Source: Burkholderiales bacterium
GTDB lineage: Bacteria > Pseudomonadota > Gammaproteobacteria > Burkholderiales > Ga0077523
DNA length: 12,374 nt
Assembly: GCA_025459035.1 (NCBI GenBank)
Contig: JALORJ010000066.1
Location: 1-12,374, forward strand
Direction of reading: 5' to 3'
Below are positions 1 through 9,618 of the stretch, in pieces. Within the stretch, counting starts at the first letter, position 1. Every line of letters starts with the position of its first letter. Under the pieces are notes generated by a model. That model saw nothing but the letters and a program-made list of their open reading frames with translations. It had not been told where the DNA came from and did not search any database. The position numbers and the translations under genes were made by a program.

Positions 1-988
1 CGTTGCGCCCGCCGCGGCCACGACCACGGACCGTCACGGTGGTCTCGCCGCCGGACAGCAGCACGCACGGGGCCGGCAGCGGCTGGCCGTGCTGCACGAC
101 CTGGCGCGCGATACCGGCGTGCACCAGCGCGACGTCGCGCGACTCGCCTTCGATCGCGTTGCCGAGGATCAGCGGTGTGACGCCCGCGGCGCGCGCGACC
201 CGGGCTGCGGCTTCGAGCGCCATCTGCGGCGTCGCGATCATCTTCACGACGTTGCGCGCGAGGCGCGGGTCGCCGGGCTTCGGGGTCTCCGCGACCGCCG
301 CGTCGAGATGCGCGATCACGGCCGCGGGTTCGGTGATGCGGTACTTCGCGAGCACCTCGCGTGCTTCGGCGAAGGTCGTGCGGTCGGGCACCGTCGGGCC
401 GCTCGCGATCACCGCGGGGTCGTCGCCCGGTACGTCCGAGATCGTCAGCGTGACGACCTGCGCCGGCGCGGCGGCGGCCGCGAGCCGCCCGCCCTTGATC
501 GCGGAGAGGTGCTTGCGCACGCAGTTCATCTCGGAAATGTTCGCGCCACTCGCGAGGAGCGCACGGTTGACCGCCTGCTTGTCCGCGAGCGTCAGGCCCG
601 GCGCCGGCAGCGTCAGCAGCGACGAGCCGCCGCCCGAGATCAGGCACAGCAGCAGGTCGTCGGCGGTCAGCCCCTGTACGCGATCGAGGATGCGCTGCGC
701 GGCGGCGAGGCCGGCGGCGTCGGGCACCGGATGCGCGGCTTCTACCACCTCGATGCGCGACGTCGGCACCTTGTGTCCGTAGCGCGTGACGACCAGTCCC
801 TCGATCGGCCCCGGCCAGTGCTTCTCGACCGTCGCGGCCATCGCACCCGAGGCCTTGCCGGCACCGATCACGACGGTGCGGCCCTTCGGCGGTGGCGGCA
901 GGTGCGGCGGCAGGCACACGTCCGGCAGGGCCGACGCGACGGCGGCATCGAACAGCTGGCGCAGCAGGGCGCGGGGGTCGAAAGACAT
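1..988 (-). CDS. ttuD: Glycerate 2-kinase (MOFRL/TtuD family), C-terminus cut by window edge
   Basis: This gene encodes a cytoplasmic kinase that phosphorylates D-glycerate to 2-phosphoglycerate, the exit step of the glyoxylate-tartronate semialdehyde (glycerate) pathway. The minus-strand reading frame is open from an ATG at 988 to the left edge, giving 329 codons of a family usually about 420-430 residues long. Visible family motifs are VIGAGKAS (residues 40-47), a glycine/serine-rich SGGGSSL loop (118-124), the EMNCVRKHLSAIKGGRLA block (153-170), TISDVPGDD (182-190), and the beginning of the MOFRL domain with LSGGETTVTV (311-320), where the window stops. The start has no good Shine-Dalgarno sequence, but no better in-frame start was found upstream and the N-terminus matches the family. 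The gene follows a strong terminator, so it probably has its own promoter in 989-1113. Older annotations call this family hydroxypyruvate reductase. Confidence 0.92.
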   Translation of the reverse strand, partial: MSFDPRALLRQLFDAAVASALPDVCLPPHLPPPPKGRTVVIGAGKASGAMAATVEKHWPGPIEGLVVTRYGHKVPTSRIEVVEAAHPVPDAAGLAAAQRILDRVQGLTADDLLLCLISGGGSSLLTLPAPGLTLADKQAVNRALLASGANISEMNCVRKHLSAIKGGRLAAAAAPAQVVTLTISDVPGDDPAVIASGPTVPDRTTFAEAREVLAKYRITEPAAVIAHLDAAVAETPKPGDPRLARNVVKMIATPQMALEAAARVARAAGVTPLILGNAIEGESRDVALVHAGIARQVVQHGQPLPAPCVLLSGGETTVTVRGRGRGGRN

Positions 989-1113
989 GGGCGAAGCGCT
1001 CGCGGGACACAACCCCGCTAGTGTGCAGTGTCGACGGCGAACATCCGCGCCCGGAGGGTCGCGGTGCGCCCCGTGGCGCATGACTGCGATGCATGGCGCC
1101 GCGGCACGGGACG
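989..1113 (-). promoter_or_regulatory. Leader/promoter region of glycerate kinase gene
   Basis: This 125-bp stretch lies between the terminator of the preceding unit and the ATG at 988. A separate promoter is expected here because the terminator should stop read-through. I could not identify a convincing sigma-70 -35/-10 pair or a ribosome binding site; the bases just before the ATG (GCGCTTCGCCC) do not resemble one. The call rests on position only. Confidence 0.35.
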
Positions 1114-1142
1114 AAAAAAAGCCCGCGTCCGAAGACGCGGGC
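1114..1142 (-). terminator. Intrinsic terminator with UUCG tetraloop
   Basis: Read on the minus strand, a perfect 9-bp GC-rich stem (1142-1134 pairing with 1129-1121) encloses a UUCG tetraloop closed by a C-G pair, followed directly by seven T residues (1120-1114). It lies 55 bp beyond the stop codon of the molybdopterin subunit, so it should end the molybdenum-hydroxylase transcript and insulate the glycerate kinase gene. The T-run is on one side only, so it acts in the minus direction. Confidence 0.93.
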
Positions 1143-1196
1143 TCGATCTGACCGACTCGACCGCCAACCCGGTTCCCCGGGCCGGTGGTCGTGACA

Positions 1197-3442
1197 TCAC
1201 GCCGACAGCGTGCGGCCCATCGGCAGGTCGCGGATGCGCTTGCCGGTGGCGTTGGCGATGGCGTTGAAGAACGCCGGTGCGAACGGCGGGACGCCCGGCT
1301 CGCCCACACCGCTGGACGGGACGTTGATCCCGGCCGGCATGATGTGGGTGCGCACGTTCATCGCGCCTTCGCCGATACGCAGCACGGGGAAGTCCCCGAA
1401 GTTGCTCTGCTGGACCGCGCCGCCCTTGAAGGTGATCTCGCTGTACTTCGCGATGGACAGGCCCATGACCGCGGCGCCTTCCATCTGCGAGCGCACCCGC
1501 TCGGGGTTCACGCAGAAGCCGCAGTCGATCGCCATGTCGACGCGCGGGACCGAGACGTTGCCGTCCTTGTCCACGGCGACTTCGACCACCGCCGCGACGT
1601 AGGTCAGGAAGCTGCGGTGCGCGGCGATGCCGAGCGCCGTGCCGGGCGCCATCTTGCGACCCCAGCCTGCTTCCTTCGCGGCGCGCTCGACCACCGCACG
1701 CAGACGGCCCGTGTCGACCGGGTACGTCTCCCACGGGTCGCCGTAGTTCCACAGCTCGCTGGTCGTCGTCTTGCGCGGATCGACGATGCGCGCCGGCCCG
1801 ATCATCTCGAGCAGGAACTCCTTCTGGTCACGGCCCAGCTCCTGCGCGAGTTCCGCGACCATCGACTGCATCGCGAACGCGTGCGGGATGTTGTTGACCG
1901 AGCGGAACCAGCCGATGCGTGCGTGCGACTTCGCTTCGCCGGTCTCGAGACGCAGGTTCGGCACGTCGAACGGCGTGTCGATCAGGCCCAGGCCCAGTTC
2001 GAGCGAGCTTTCGCGGTGCGGATCGGGCATGAAGTTCGACATCAGCGACGGCGCGACCGAGCGATGCCGCCACCCGATCACCTTGTTGTTGCCGTCGACC
2101 GCGGCCGTGACGTGCTGGTACGACACCGCGTGATAGAAGGCGTGCTTGATGTCGTCCTCGCGGGTCCACACCACCTTCACGGGGGTGCCGCCCATCTCCT
2201 TCGACAGCAGCGCCGCCTCGATCGCGAAGTCGCACTTCGACTTGCGCCCGAAGCCGCCGCCGAGCAGCGTCACGTTGACCGTGACATCGGCTTCCTTCAG
2301 CCCCAGCGCCTGCGCGACGTCGCCGCGCGTGCCGCCCGGGCTCTGCACGCAGGCCCAGACCTCGGCCTTGCCGTTCGCGACCTTCGCGAGCGCCGCCGGG
2401 GGTTCCATCGTGGCGTGCGAGAAGTGCGGGATGTAGTACTCGCGGGTGACGACCTTCTTCGCGCCCTTCAGCGCGGCGTCGATGTCCCCCTCGTTGCGCT
2501 CGACCTTGCCGGCCTGACGCGCCTGCGCGGCCATGCCCGTCTTGAACGTCGCCGAGTCGTAGACGGCGTTGGGGCCGTCGTCCCACTTGACGTTGAGCGC
2601 CTCGCGGCCCTTCAGCGCGGCCCACGTGTTGTCCGCGATCACGGCGATGCCGCCGAGCGGCGCGAACTTCGCCGGCATCGGCGTCGGCGCGAGCGCGACC
2701 ACCTTGCGCACGCCCGGCACCTTCCGGGCGCCATCATGTCCTGGCCGTAGTTGGCCTTGCCCATCGTGATGTCGCGCAGGTCGGTCATCTGCACCTGACC
2801 CTTGCCGATGTAGCGGAACTGCGACGGGTCCTTCAGCACCAGGGTCTTCATGGCCGGGGTCGGCAGTGCGGCGGCGGCGGCGGCGAGGGCCCCGTAACCG
2901 ACCTTCCTGCCCGACGGCATGTGGATGACCTCGTGGTTCTTCGCCATCACGTCGGTGTCCGGGCAGGCCCACATGATCGCGGCGGCCTTCTCGAGCATCT
3001 GGCGCGTCGCCGCGCCGCAGGCCCGCATCGGCTGCACGAAGTGACGGATGCTGCGCGAACCGTCGGTGTCCTGGTTGCCGTACTTCTGTTCGTCACCGGG
3101 CGCCTGGACGATCTTCACGCGCGACCAGTCGGCTTCCATCTCGTCGGCGACGACCATCGGCAGGCTGGTACGGGTGCCGGTGCCCATCTCGGAGCGGTGC
3201 GTGACGATGCTCACGGTGCCGTCCGGCGCGATCGACACGAACACGTGCGGGTCGTACACCGTGCCGCCGGGCATGCCGCCCGCGCCGGTGTTGTACGCGT
3301 TCTCGTCGGCCAGCGCCTCGCGCGGCACGAACTGCGCGGCGACGACCAGACCGCCTGCGGCGACCACACCCTTCAGCAGGTTGCGGCGGCTCACGTTCTC
3401 GAGCACCGCGGCGTGCGTGGGTTCGAAGTTGCGGATGTCCAT
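1197..3442 (-). pseudogene. Molybdopterin-binding subunit, isoquinoline 1-oxidoreductase (IorB)-like, frameshifted
   Basis: This is the large subunit of a xanthine dehydrogenase-family molybdenum hydroxylase of the two-subunit, periplasmic IorB/aldehyde dehydrogenase type. It begins with a twin-arginine signal (SRRNLLKG, residues 18-25, then a hydrophobic stretch). The first frame (ATG at 3442) encodes good family sequence to about residue 240 (ANYGQDMMAPG), then loses homology and ends at 2639. Family sequence resumes in another frame at ARKVPGVRKVV (from 2729) and continues to the stop at 1197-1199. It includes the GGGFGRK cofactor loop and the C-terminal GVGEPGVPPFAPA block that carries the family's catalytic glutamate. 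From memory of the family, about 25 residues normally lie between the two blocks, so a deletion of 3n+1 bases fits best. Both halves are otherwise intact, so the lesion is recent or a sequencing/assembly error. An AAGGAGG at 3455-3449 supports the start, one base after the stop of the 2Fe-2S gene. The substrate is unknown. Confidence 0.88.
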
Positions 3443-3443
3443 G

Positions 3444-3893
3444 TCAGGCCTCCTTGGCGGCGAGCTTCACCGCGGCATGGATGCGCTGGTAGCAGCCGCA
3501 TCGGCAGATGTTGCCGGCCATCGCGTCGACGATCTGCTCGTCGGTCGGCCGCTTGTTGCTCGCGAGGAACGCCGCAGCCTGCATGATCTGGCCGCACTGG
3601 CAGTAGCCGCACTGCGGCACGTTCTCGGTGCGCCAGGCCTTCTGGACCGGATGGTTGCCGTCGGCGGACAGCCCTTCGATCGTGACGACGGCCTTGCCCG
3701 CGACTTCGCTCATCGCGGTGGTGCAGGCGCGAGCGGCCTTGCCGTCGACGTGGACGGTACAGGACCCGCACAGGCCCACACCGCAGCCGAACTTGGTTCC
3801 GGTGAGCGCGAGTTCGTCGCGCAGGAACCACAGCAACGGCATCTGCGGATCGCCGTCGAAGCTGCGGCTCTGGTTGTTGACCTTGACTTGCAT
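3444..3893 (-). CDS. 2Fe-2S subunit of IorA-type molybdenum hydroxylase
   Basis: This is the small electron-transfer subunit (149 residues, typical length) that carries two [2Fe-2S] clusters between the molybdenum site and the external acceptor. The N-terminal plant-ferredoxin-type cluster is bound by C37, C42, C45 and C57 (CGVGLCGSC...C). The C-terminal four-helix domain binds the second cluster through C95, C98, C130 and C132 (QCGYC...CRC). Two further cysteines, C100 (CGYCQCGQ) and C134 (CRCGCYQ), sit beside the second cluster. There is no signal peptide, as expected if it is exported by the Tat system together with the signal-bearing large subunit. The ATG at 3893 follows an AGGAGG at 3903-3898 with 4-nt spacing. 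The gene precedes the large subunit with one base between TGA and ATG, so they form one operon. The real substrate could be an N-heterocycle or an aldehyde; the sequence does not decide. Confidence 0.93.
   Translation of the reverse strand: MQVKVNNQSRSFDGDPQMPLLWFLRDELALTGTKFGCGVGLCGSCTVHVDGKAARACTTAMSEVAGKAVVTIEGLSADGNHPVQKAWRTENVPQCGYCQCGQIMQAAAFLASNKRPTDEQIVDAMAGNICRCGCYQRIHAAVKLAAKEA
3449..3455 (-). promoter_or_regulatory. Ribosome binding site of molybdopterin subunit
   Basis: A perfect AAGGAGG on the minus strand lies 6 nt before the ATG at 3442 and inside the last codons of the 2Fe-2S subunit gene. It fixes the start of the large subunit and implies coupled translation of the two subunits. 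Confidence 0.85.
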
Positions 3894-4115
3894 TGCTCCT
3901 CCTCTTGGTGTCGATCGTGGCGGCTTGACCGGATTGCACGCTCTGTCGGCGCCACGACGGGCGGTGAAACCCTCGAACAGACGCGTGGCGAACCTACTCC
4001 CGGCCGCGTGACAGGTACAGCGTCGGACCTGGCACGAGTGTGATGTCAGTCATCGACGCGATGGTCTCGAAGCGACCTGATCGCGAGCGCTGTATCCGAC
4101 AACGCATCGCGGTTC
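3894..4115 (-). promoter_or_regulatory. Intergenic region upstream of molybdenum hydroxylase genes
   Basis: This 222-bp gap separates the chemoreceptor stop from the 2Fe-2S subunit start and should hold the promoter of the hydroxylase operon. Apart from the ribosome binding site at 3903-3898, I see no convincing -35/-10 pair, sigma-54 element, terminator with T-run, tRNA or small ORF. Its base composition is slightly less GC-rich than the coding flanks, which fits a regulatory region. Confidence 0.4.
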
Positions 4116-5987
4116 TCAGAGCTTGAAGCGCCCGACGATGCCGCCCAGATGTGCGGCACGGCGGCTCGCGTCATTCAGCGCCGCCTCGGCCTCGTGCAGG
4201 GTGTCGCCGCTCGCCCGGATCATCCGGCTCACGCCTTCGGCCTGCGACGCGAGGTCGGTGGACGCCACCGCCTGCTCGCTCGTCGCGGCATCGATGTCGC
4301 GCATGCGCACCGCGATCTGCGCGACCTGCTCGCGCACCGCGTGCAGGCTGCCGGTCGCCTGCGCACCGAGATCGACGCCGGACGCGACCATCGCGCGCGC
4401 TTCGCCCATGCTGCGGACCGCCTCGCCGATCGCGCCGCGGATCGCGTCGATCATCCCGGCGATCTCGGCCGTGGACTCGGTGGTGCGCTCGGCGAGCTTC
4501 CGCACTTCGTCGGCGACGACCGCGAAGCCGCGACCCTGTTCGCCGGCGCGCGCGGCCTCGATCGCGGCGTTGAGCGCGAGCAGGTTCGTGCGGTCTGCGA
4601 TGTTGCGGATCGCGCCGACGATGCCCGCGATCTCTTCCGACCGTGCACCGAGCCCGTCGACGACGGTCGCCAGCGCCTCGACCCGCCCGGCGATGCGCGC
4701 GATCTCTTCCGTCACGCGCTCGACCGAGACGGTGCTCGCCCCCGTCGCTCGGTCCGCTTCGCCGACCGCCGTGCCGGCTTCGCGCACGCTGCCCGCGATG
4801 TGGCCGGTGCGTGCCGCGACCTGCTCGATCGTGGCCGCCGTCGCGGCGAGCGCGTCGATCTGCTGCGCGAACTCGCCCGCGACCTGCGTCGTGCGTGCCG
4901 CGACCTGCCCCACCTGACTGTCGACGGCGGCCGTCTCGGCACGCACGTCGAGGAACATGCCGTTCAACCGTTCGAGGAAACGGTTGAAGGCCCCGGCCGA
5001 CTGGCCGACCTCGTCGCCCGAACGGACCGGCAGCCGCACGGTGAGATCGCCGGCCCCCTGCGACATCTCGTCGAGCGCGTCGCGCAGGCGACCCAGCCCG
5101 GCGAGCATGCGCGTCACGCCCAGCAGCAGCAGCACGACCGCAGCGATCAGGAGCAGCGGTGCGGTGATCAGGAAGGTCCGCAGCAGCGCGCGCAGTGGCG
5201 CGAAGGCCGCGTCGCGGTCGACCTCGAGACCGAAGTACCAGTCGCTGTCGGGCACGCGTTCGAGCGTGACGACGCGCCCGCCGGGTATGTCGAGGAGTGC
5301 GCCGCTGTCCGCGAGGGTGCCGAGGCGGTCGGCCGCCAGCCCCTCGACGACCTTCGACACGGGTGCAAGCACTGCACCCTCGCTGCGATGCGCGATCACC
5401 GTGCCGGCCCGGTCGACGAGGAACGCATGGCTGTCGCCGATCAGCTTGACCGCCAGGACGTCGCGCACGAGCGTGTCGAGCACGACATTGGCGCCCATCA
5501 CGCCATACGGCGCACCATCCTTCTGCAACGGGTTGACGACCGTGACCACGAGCTTGTTCTCGGTCTTGCTCATGAACGGCGGCGTCACCGACAGCGCCTT
5601 GCGTTCGTTCGCGAGCTGGTACCACGGCCGTACCGTGGGGTCGAAGTTCGGCGGGAGCGGTTGCGCAGGGTCGGCGGTGAACATGCGCTTGTCGGGGGTG
5701 CCGATGAACAAGGCCGAGAAGTCGCCGGCTGCCTTGGCGCGGAGCAGGGTGGGGCGCATGTCCGGTTCGGCAGTGACGTTCGCGACCGACGCGACGACCC
5801 GCTTCTTCGCGGCGAGCCACTCGCCGATGCGACGGCTTTCCGCACGGCGGATCGCGCCGACCTCGGATTCGAGCGCCTGCTGCGCGAGTTGGCGCATGTG
5901 CAGGAAGGCTGCGGCGATCGACACGGACACGGCGACGACGAGCAGGGCAGACACGAACAGCGCAAGCCGGGCCTTCAGCGACTTCAT
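4116..5987 (-). CDS. Methyl-accepting chemotaxis protein with dCache sensor
   Basis: This is a transmembrane chemoreceptor of 623 residues that passes ligand binding to the CheA/CheW array. Its order is TM1 (about 8-29), a periplasmic sensor (about 30-270), TM2 (about 271-292), a HAMP segment (about 293-345), and a long coiled-coil signalling domain. The signalling tip is canonical (IRNIADRTNLLALNAAIEAA, 460-479, then GRGFAVVADEVRKLAE). The sensor has the dCache signature R120-P-W122-Y123. The CheR-docking pentapeptide is absent from the C-terminus (ends GRFKL). The ATG at 5987 was chosen over that at 5993 because GAGGAGG (6002-5996) is 8 nt away rather than 2, and because it forms an ATGA overlap with the upstream permease. 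It appears to be the last gene of the run that begins with gcl. The ligand cannot be read from the sequence. Confidence 0.95.
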   Translation of the reverse strand: MKSLKARLALFVSALLVVAVSVSIAAAFLHMRQLAQQALESEVGAIRRAESRRIGEWLAAKKRVVASVANVTAEPDMRPTLLRAKAAGDFSALFIGTPDKRMFTADPAQPLPPNFDPTVRPWYQLANERKALSVTPPFMSKTENKLVVTVVNPLQKDGAPYGVMGANVVLDTLVRDVLAVKLIGDSHAFLVDRAGTVIAHRSEGAVLAPVSKVVEGLAADRLGTLADSGALLDIPGGRVVTLERVPDSDWYFGLEVDRDAAFAPLRALLRTFLITAPLLLIAAVVLLLLGVTRMLAGLGRLRDALDEMSQGAGDLTVRLPVRSGDEVGQSAGAFNRFLERLNGMFLDVRAETAAVDSQVGQVAARTTQVAGEFAQQIDALAATAATIEQVAARTGHIAGSVREAGTAVGEADRATGASTVSVERVTEEIARIAGRVEALATVVDGLGARSEEIAGIVGAIRNIADRTNLLALNAAIEAARAGEQGRGFAVVADEVRKLAERTTESTAEIAGMIDAIRGAIGEAVRSMGEARAMVASGVDLGAQATGSLHAVREQVAQIAVRMRDIDAATSEQAVASTDLASQAEGVSRMIRASGDTLHEAEAALNDASRRAAHLGGIVGRFKL

Positions 5988-6934
5988 GGGCATGGCCTCC
6001 TCGGGAAAGGCGTGGACCGATGATCGACGATCGATTGTCGCCTGTCGCCGGAACCCGACGCCGCGACGAAGATCCCGGCCAGCAGCAGCGCGAAGCCGAC
6101 CGCTTCGACGCCGCTCACGCGCTCGCCGAACAGCAGCCACGCGAGCAGCGCGGCGCCGACCGGCTCGCCGAGGATCGCCATCGCGACGAGTGGCGCCGGA
6201 AATCGCCGCACGGCCCAGTTGAAGGTCGTGTGGCCGACCAGTTGCGGGCCGAGCGCCAGTGCGACGACGGCGGCCCACGCCACCACGTCGAAGCGGCCGA
6301 AGTCGGCATCGGTGGCGATTGCGGCCGCCGCGAGCGTCACGGCGGCACTGCCGTACGCGATGCCGACATAGGCGAGCAGCGACAGCTGCCCGCGCAGCGC
6401 GCGGCCGAGCAGCAGGTACGCCGAAGCCGCGAGCGCCCCGACGACCGCGAGTGCGTTGCCGAGCAGAGGACGACCTGCTCGCGCGGCGATGTCGTCCGCC
6501 GACGGCGCCGCGAACACGGCAAGCCCGCCCGCAAGCCCCAGCGCGATGCCCAGCCACGCGCGGCGCGATGGCGGCTCACGCAGCACGCCCCAGGCGAGCA
6601 GCCCGACCCACAGCGGATTGGTCGTCACCAGCACCGCGCTGGCCGCGACCGACGTGTGTTCGAGCGACGTGATCCATGCGGCGAAGTGCAGCGCGAGCAC
6701 GACGCCCGAGGCCGCGGCCAGCGCCAGCACCGATCGCGGGGCCGCGCGCAGTTCGGCGCCGGCGCGCAGCCACACGAACGGTGCGAGCAGCAGTGCCGCC
6801 AGGCCCAGCCGTCCGGTCGCGATCGCGAGCGACGCCGCGCCGTGCTGCTGCGCGACGCGGATCAGGATCGACGCGGTCGCGACGACCGCGACGCCGGCCG
6901 CGAGCCGCGCGAGGTCGAACCCGACCGGACGCAT
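5984..6934 (-). CDS. EamA-family (DMT superfamily) inner-membrane permease
   Basis: This 316-residue protein is of the 10-TMS drug/metabolite transporter type and consists of two EamA repeats. Hydrophobic segments run through almost the whole chain to about residue 292. The repeat-end signatures are clear: WGVLREPPSRRAWLGIALGL near 115-134 and LLFGERVSGVEAVGFALLLA near 267-286. The tail (about 295-316) is polar and rich in arginine and proline. It is encoded over the chemoreceptor's start region, so it may be an incidental extension. The ATG at 6934 is the only plausible start nearby but lacks a Shine-Dalgarno sequence; it lies 40 bp after the hyi stop, so expression may depend on read-through from hyi. 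Members of this family export or import amino acids and other small metabolites. The substrate is unknown; the neighbours suggest an organic acid or amino acid, but that is only inference. Confidence 0.9.
   Translation of the reverse strand: MRPVGFDLARLAAGVAVVATASILIRVAQQHGAASLAIATGRLGLAALLLAPFVWLRAGAELRAAPRSVLALAAASGVVLALHFAAWITSLEHTSVAASAVLVTTNPLWVGLLAWGVLREPPSRRAWLGIALGLAGGLAVFAAPSADDIAARAGRPLLGNALAVVGALAASAYLLLGRALRGQLSLLAYVGIAYGSAAVTLAAAAIATDADFGRFDVVAWAAVVALALGPQLVGHTTFNWAVRRFPAPLVAMAILGEPVGAALLAWLLFGERVSGVEAVGFALLLAGIFVAASGSGDRRQSIVDHRSTPFPRRPCP
5996..6002 (-). promoter_or_regulatory. Ribosome binding site of chemoreceptor
   Basis: GAGGAGG on the minus strand lies inside the end of the permease gene. 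It sits 8 nt before the ATG at 5987 but only 2 nt before the alternative ATG at 5993, so it favours the 5987 start. Confidence 0.75.
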
Positions 6935-6974
6935 TGCGGGCGCCGTGCGTCCGCGGGGACCGCCGCGGTGCCGG

Positions 6975-7757
6975 CTACCCGCGCAACCAGGGGGTGGCCC
7001 AGCCGAGACCGTCCTCGGTCACCGCTGCCGGGCGGTATTCGCAGCCCACCCAGCCCGCGTAGCCACTGCGGTCGAAGTGCGTGAACAGGAACGGATAGTG
7101 GATCTCGCCCGTGCCGGGTTCGTGCCGGCCGGGGGTGTCCGCGATCTGCACGTGACCGATGCGCGGCAGCAGCGCCTCGAAGGTCGGCGCGAGGTCGCCT
7201 TCCATGATCTGCATGTGATAGACGTCGTACTGAAGGCGCACGTTGTCCTCGCCGACCGCGTCGAGCACCGCGATGCCGTCGGCCGACGTGTTGAGGCAGT
7301 AGCCGGGGATGTCGCGGTCGTTGATCGGTTCGACGAGCAGCGTCAGGCCGGCGGCGCGGCATTCGCGCGCGGCGTAGCGGAAGTTGTCGACCAGCGTGCG
7401 TAGCGCGACATCGCGCGGCAGGTCGGCCGGGCAGATGCCGGCCATGCAGTGGATGCGTGGCAGTCCGAGGAACGTCGCGTAGTCGAGTGCGGTGGCGACG
7501 CCGGCGCGGAACTCGGCTTCGCGCCCGGGCAGGCATCCAAGCCCGCGTTCGCCGCCGGCCCAGTTGCCTGGCGGCATGTTGTGCAGCACCAGCTCGAGCC
7601 CGTTCGCAGCGAGCGCGGCCCTGATCTCCGCCTTCGCGTGGTCGTACGGGAACAGGAACTCGACACCGCGGAAGCCGGCCCGCGCGGCGCGCTCGAAGCG
7701 CTCGAGGAACGGCACCTCGTTGAACATCATCGACAGGTTCGCGTCGAACTTCGGCAT
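6975..7757 (-). CDS. hyi: Hydroxypyruvate isomerase
   Basis: This cytoplasmic TIM-barrel enzyme interconverts hydroxypyruvate and tartronate semialdehyde. It has 260 residues, the usual length. The expected acidic residues of the xylose-isomerase-like barrel are present: E143 (LLVEPIND), D178 (QYDVYH), Q204 (GHVQIAD) and E240 (GCEYRP). The first and last match the catalytic pair E143/E240 as I recall them for the E. coli enzyme. The RHEPGTGEI loop and the MPPGNWAGGERG segment are also typical. The ATG at 7757 is preceded by AGGAGG (7773-7768) with a rather long 10-nt spacing. It lies 94 bp downstream of gcl on the same strand, the classic gcl-hyi order. In many bacteria glxR follows next; here a permease gene follows at 40 bp instead. 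The same fold occurs in other sugar isomerases, but the neighbour makes Hyi the best call. Confidence 0.95.
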   Translation of the reverse strand: MPKFDANLSMMFNEVPFLERFERAARAGFRGVEFLFPYDHAKAEIRAALAANGLELVLHNMPPGNWAGGERGLGCLPGREAEFRAGVATALDYATFLGLPRIHCMAGICPADLPRDVALRTLVDNFRYAARECRAAGLTLLVEPINDRDIPGYCLNTSADGIAVLDAVGEDNVRLQYDVYHMQIMEGDLAPTFEALLPRIGHVQIADTPGRHEPGTGEIHYPFLFTHFDRSGYAGWVGCEYRPAAVTEDGLGWATPWLRG

Positions 7758-7796
7758 GGCCGGGAGGCCTCCTCGGGGCAGAGCGATGGTCCCGGT

Positions 7797-7815
7797 CGGC
7801 GGGAGTCGACCGCCG
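7797..7815 (-). other. Possible hairpin in the gcl-hyi spacer
   Basis: The 94-bp gap between gcl and hyi holds a 6-bp perfect stem (7797-7802 pairing with 7810-7815) with a 7-nt loop. There is no T-run on either side, so it is not a terminator. It could stabilise an mRNA end or be chance, since such stems are frequent in DNA this GC-rich. Confidence 0.25.
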
Positions 7816-7851
7816 GCGAGCGCCCGCGAGGCTACGCCACGTCGCCGCCGA

Positions 7852-9618
<1,767 letters not shown>

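Noticed and set aside
1185..2750. 521-codon open frame on the plus strand opposite the molybdopterin subunit
   Set aside because: The minus strand encodes conserved molybdenum-hydroxylase sequence throughout, and the plus-strand product has no recognisable domain.
4020..4060. TGGCAC at about 4030, considered as a sigma-54 -24 element
   Set aside because: No GC-containing -12 element follows at the required spacing, and it faces the plus strand, away from the hydroxylase genes.
4149..6023. 624-codon open frame on the plus strand opposite the chemoreceptor
   Set aside because: It mirrors the chemoreceptor exactly, has shadow-type composition (Arg, Asp, His, Gly), and lacks a ribosome binding site or family resemblance.
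5994..6557. Extension of the chemoreceptor frame by about 190 codons upstream
   Set aside because: The extra segment overlaps the permease gene, is arginine-rich shadow sequence, and has no family match. The ATG at 5987 has a proper ribosome binding site and ATGA coupling.
7763..7772. 10-bp palindrome GGAGGCCTCC before hyi, considered as an operator
   Set aside because: It consists of the ribosome binding site and its complement with no loop or second copy. The same GAGGAGGCC pattern precedes other genes here as plain Shine-Dalgarno sequence.
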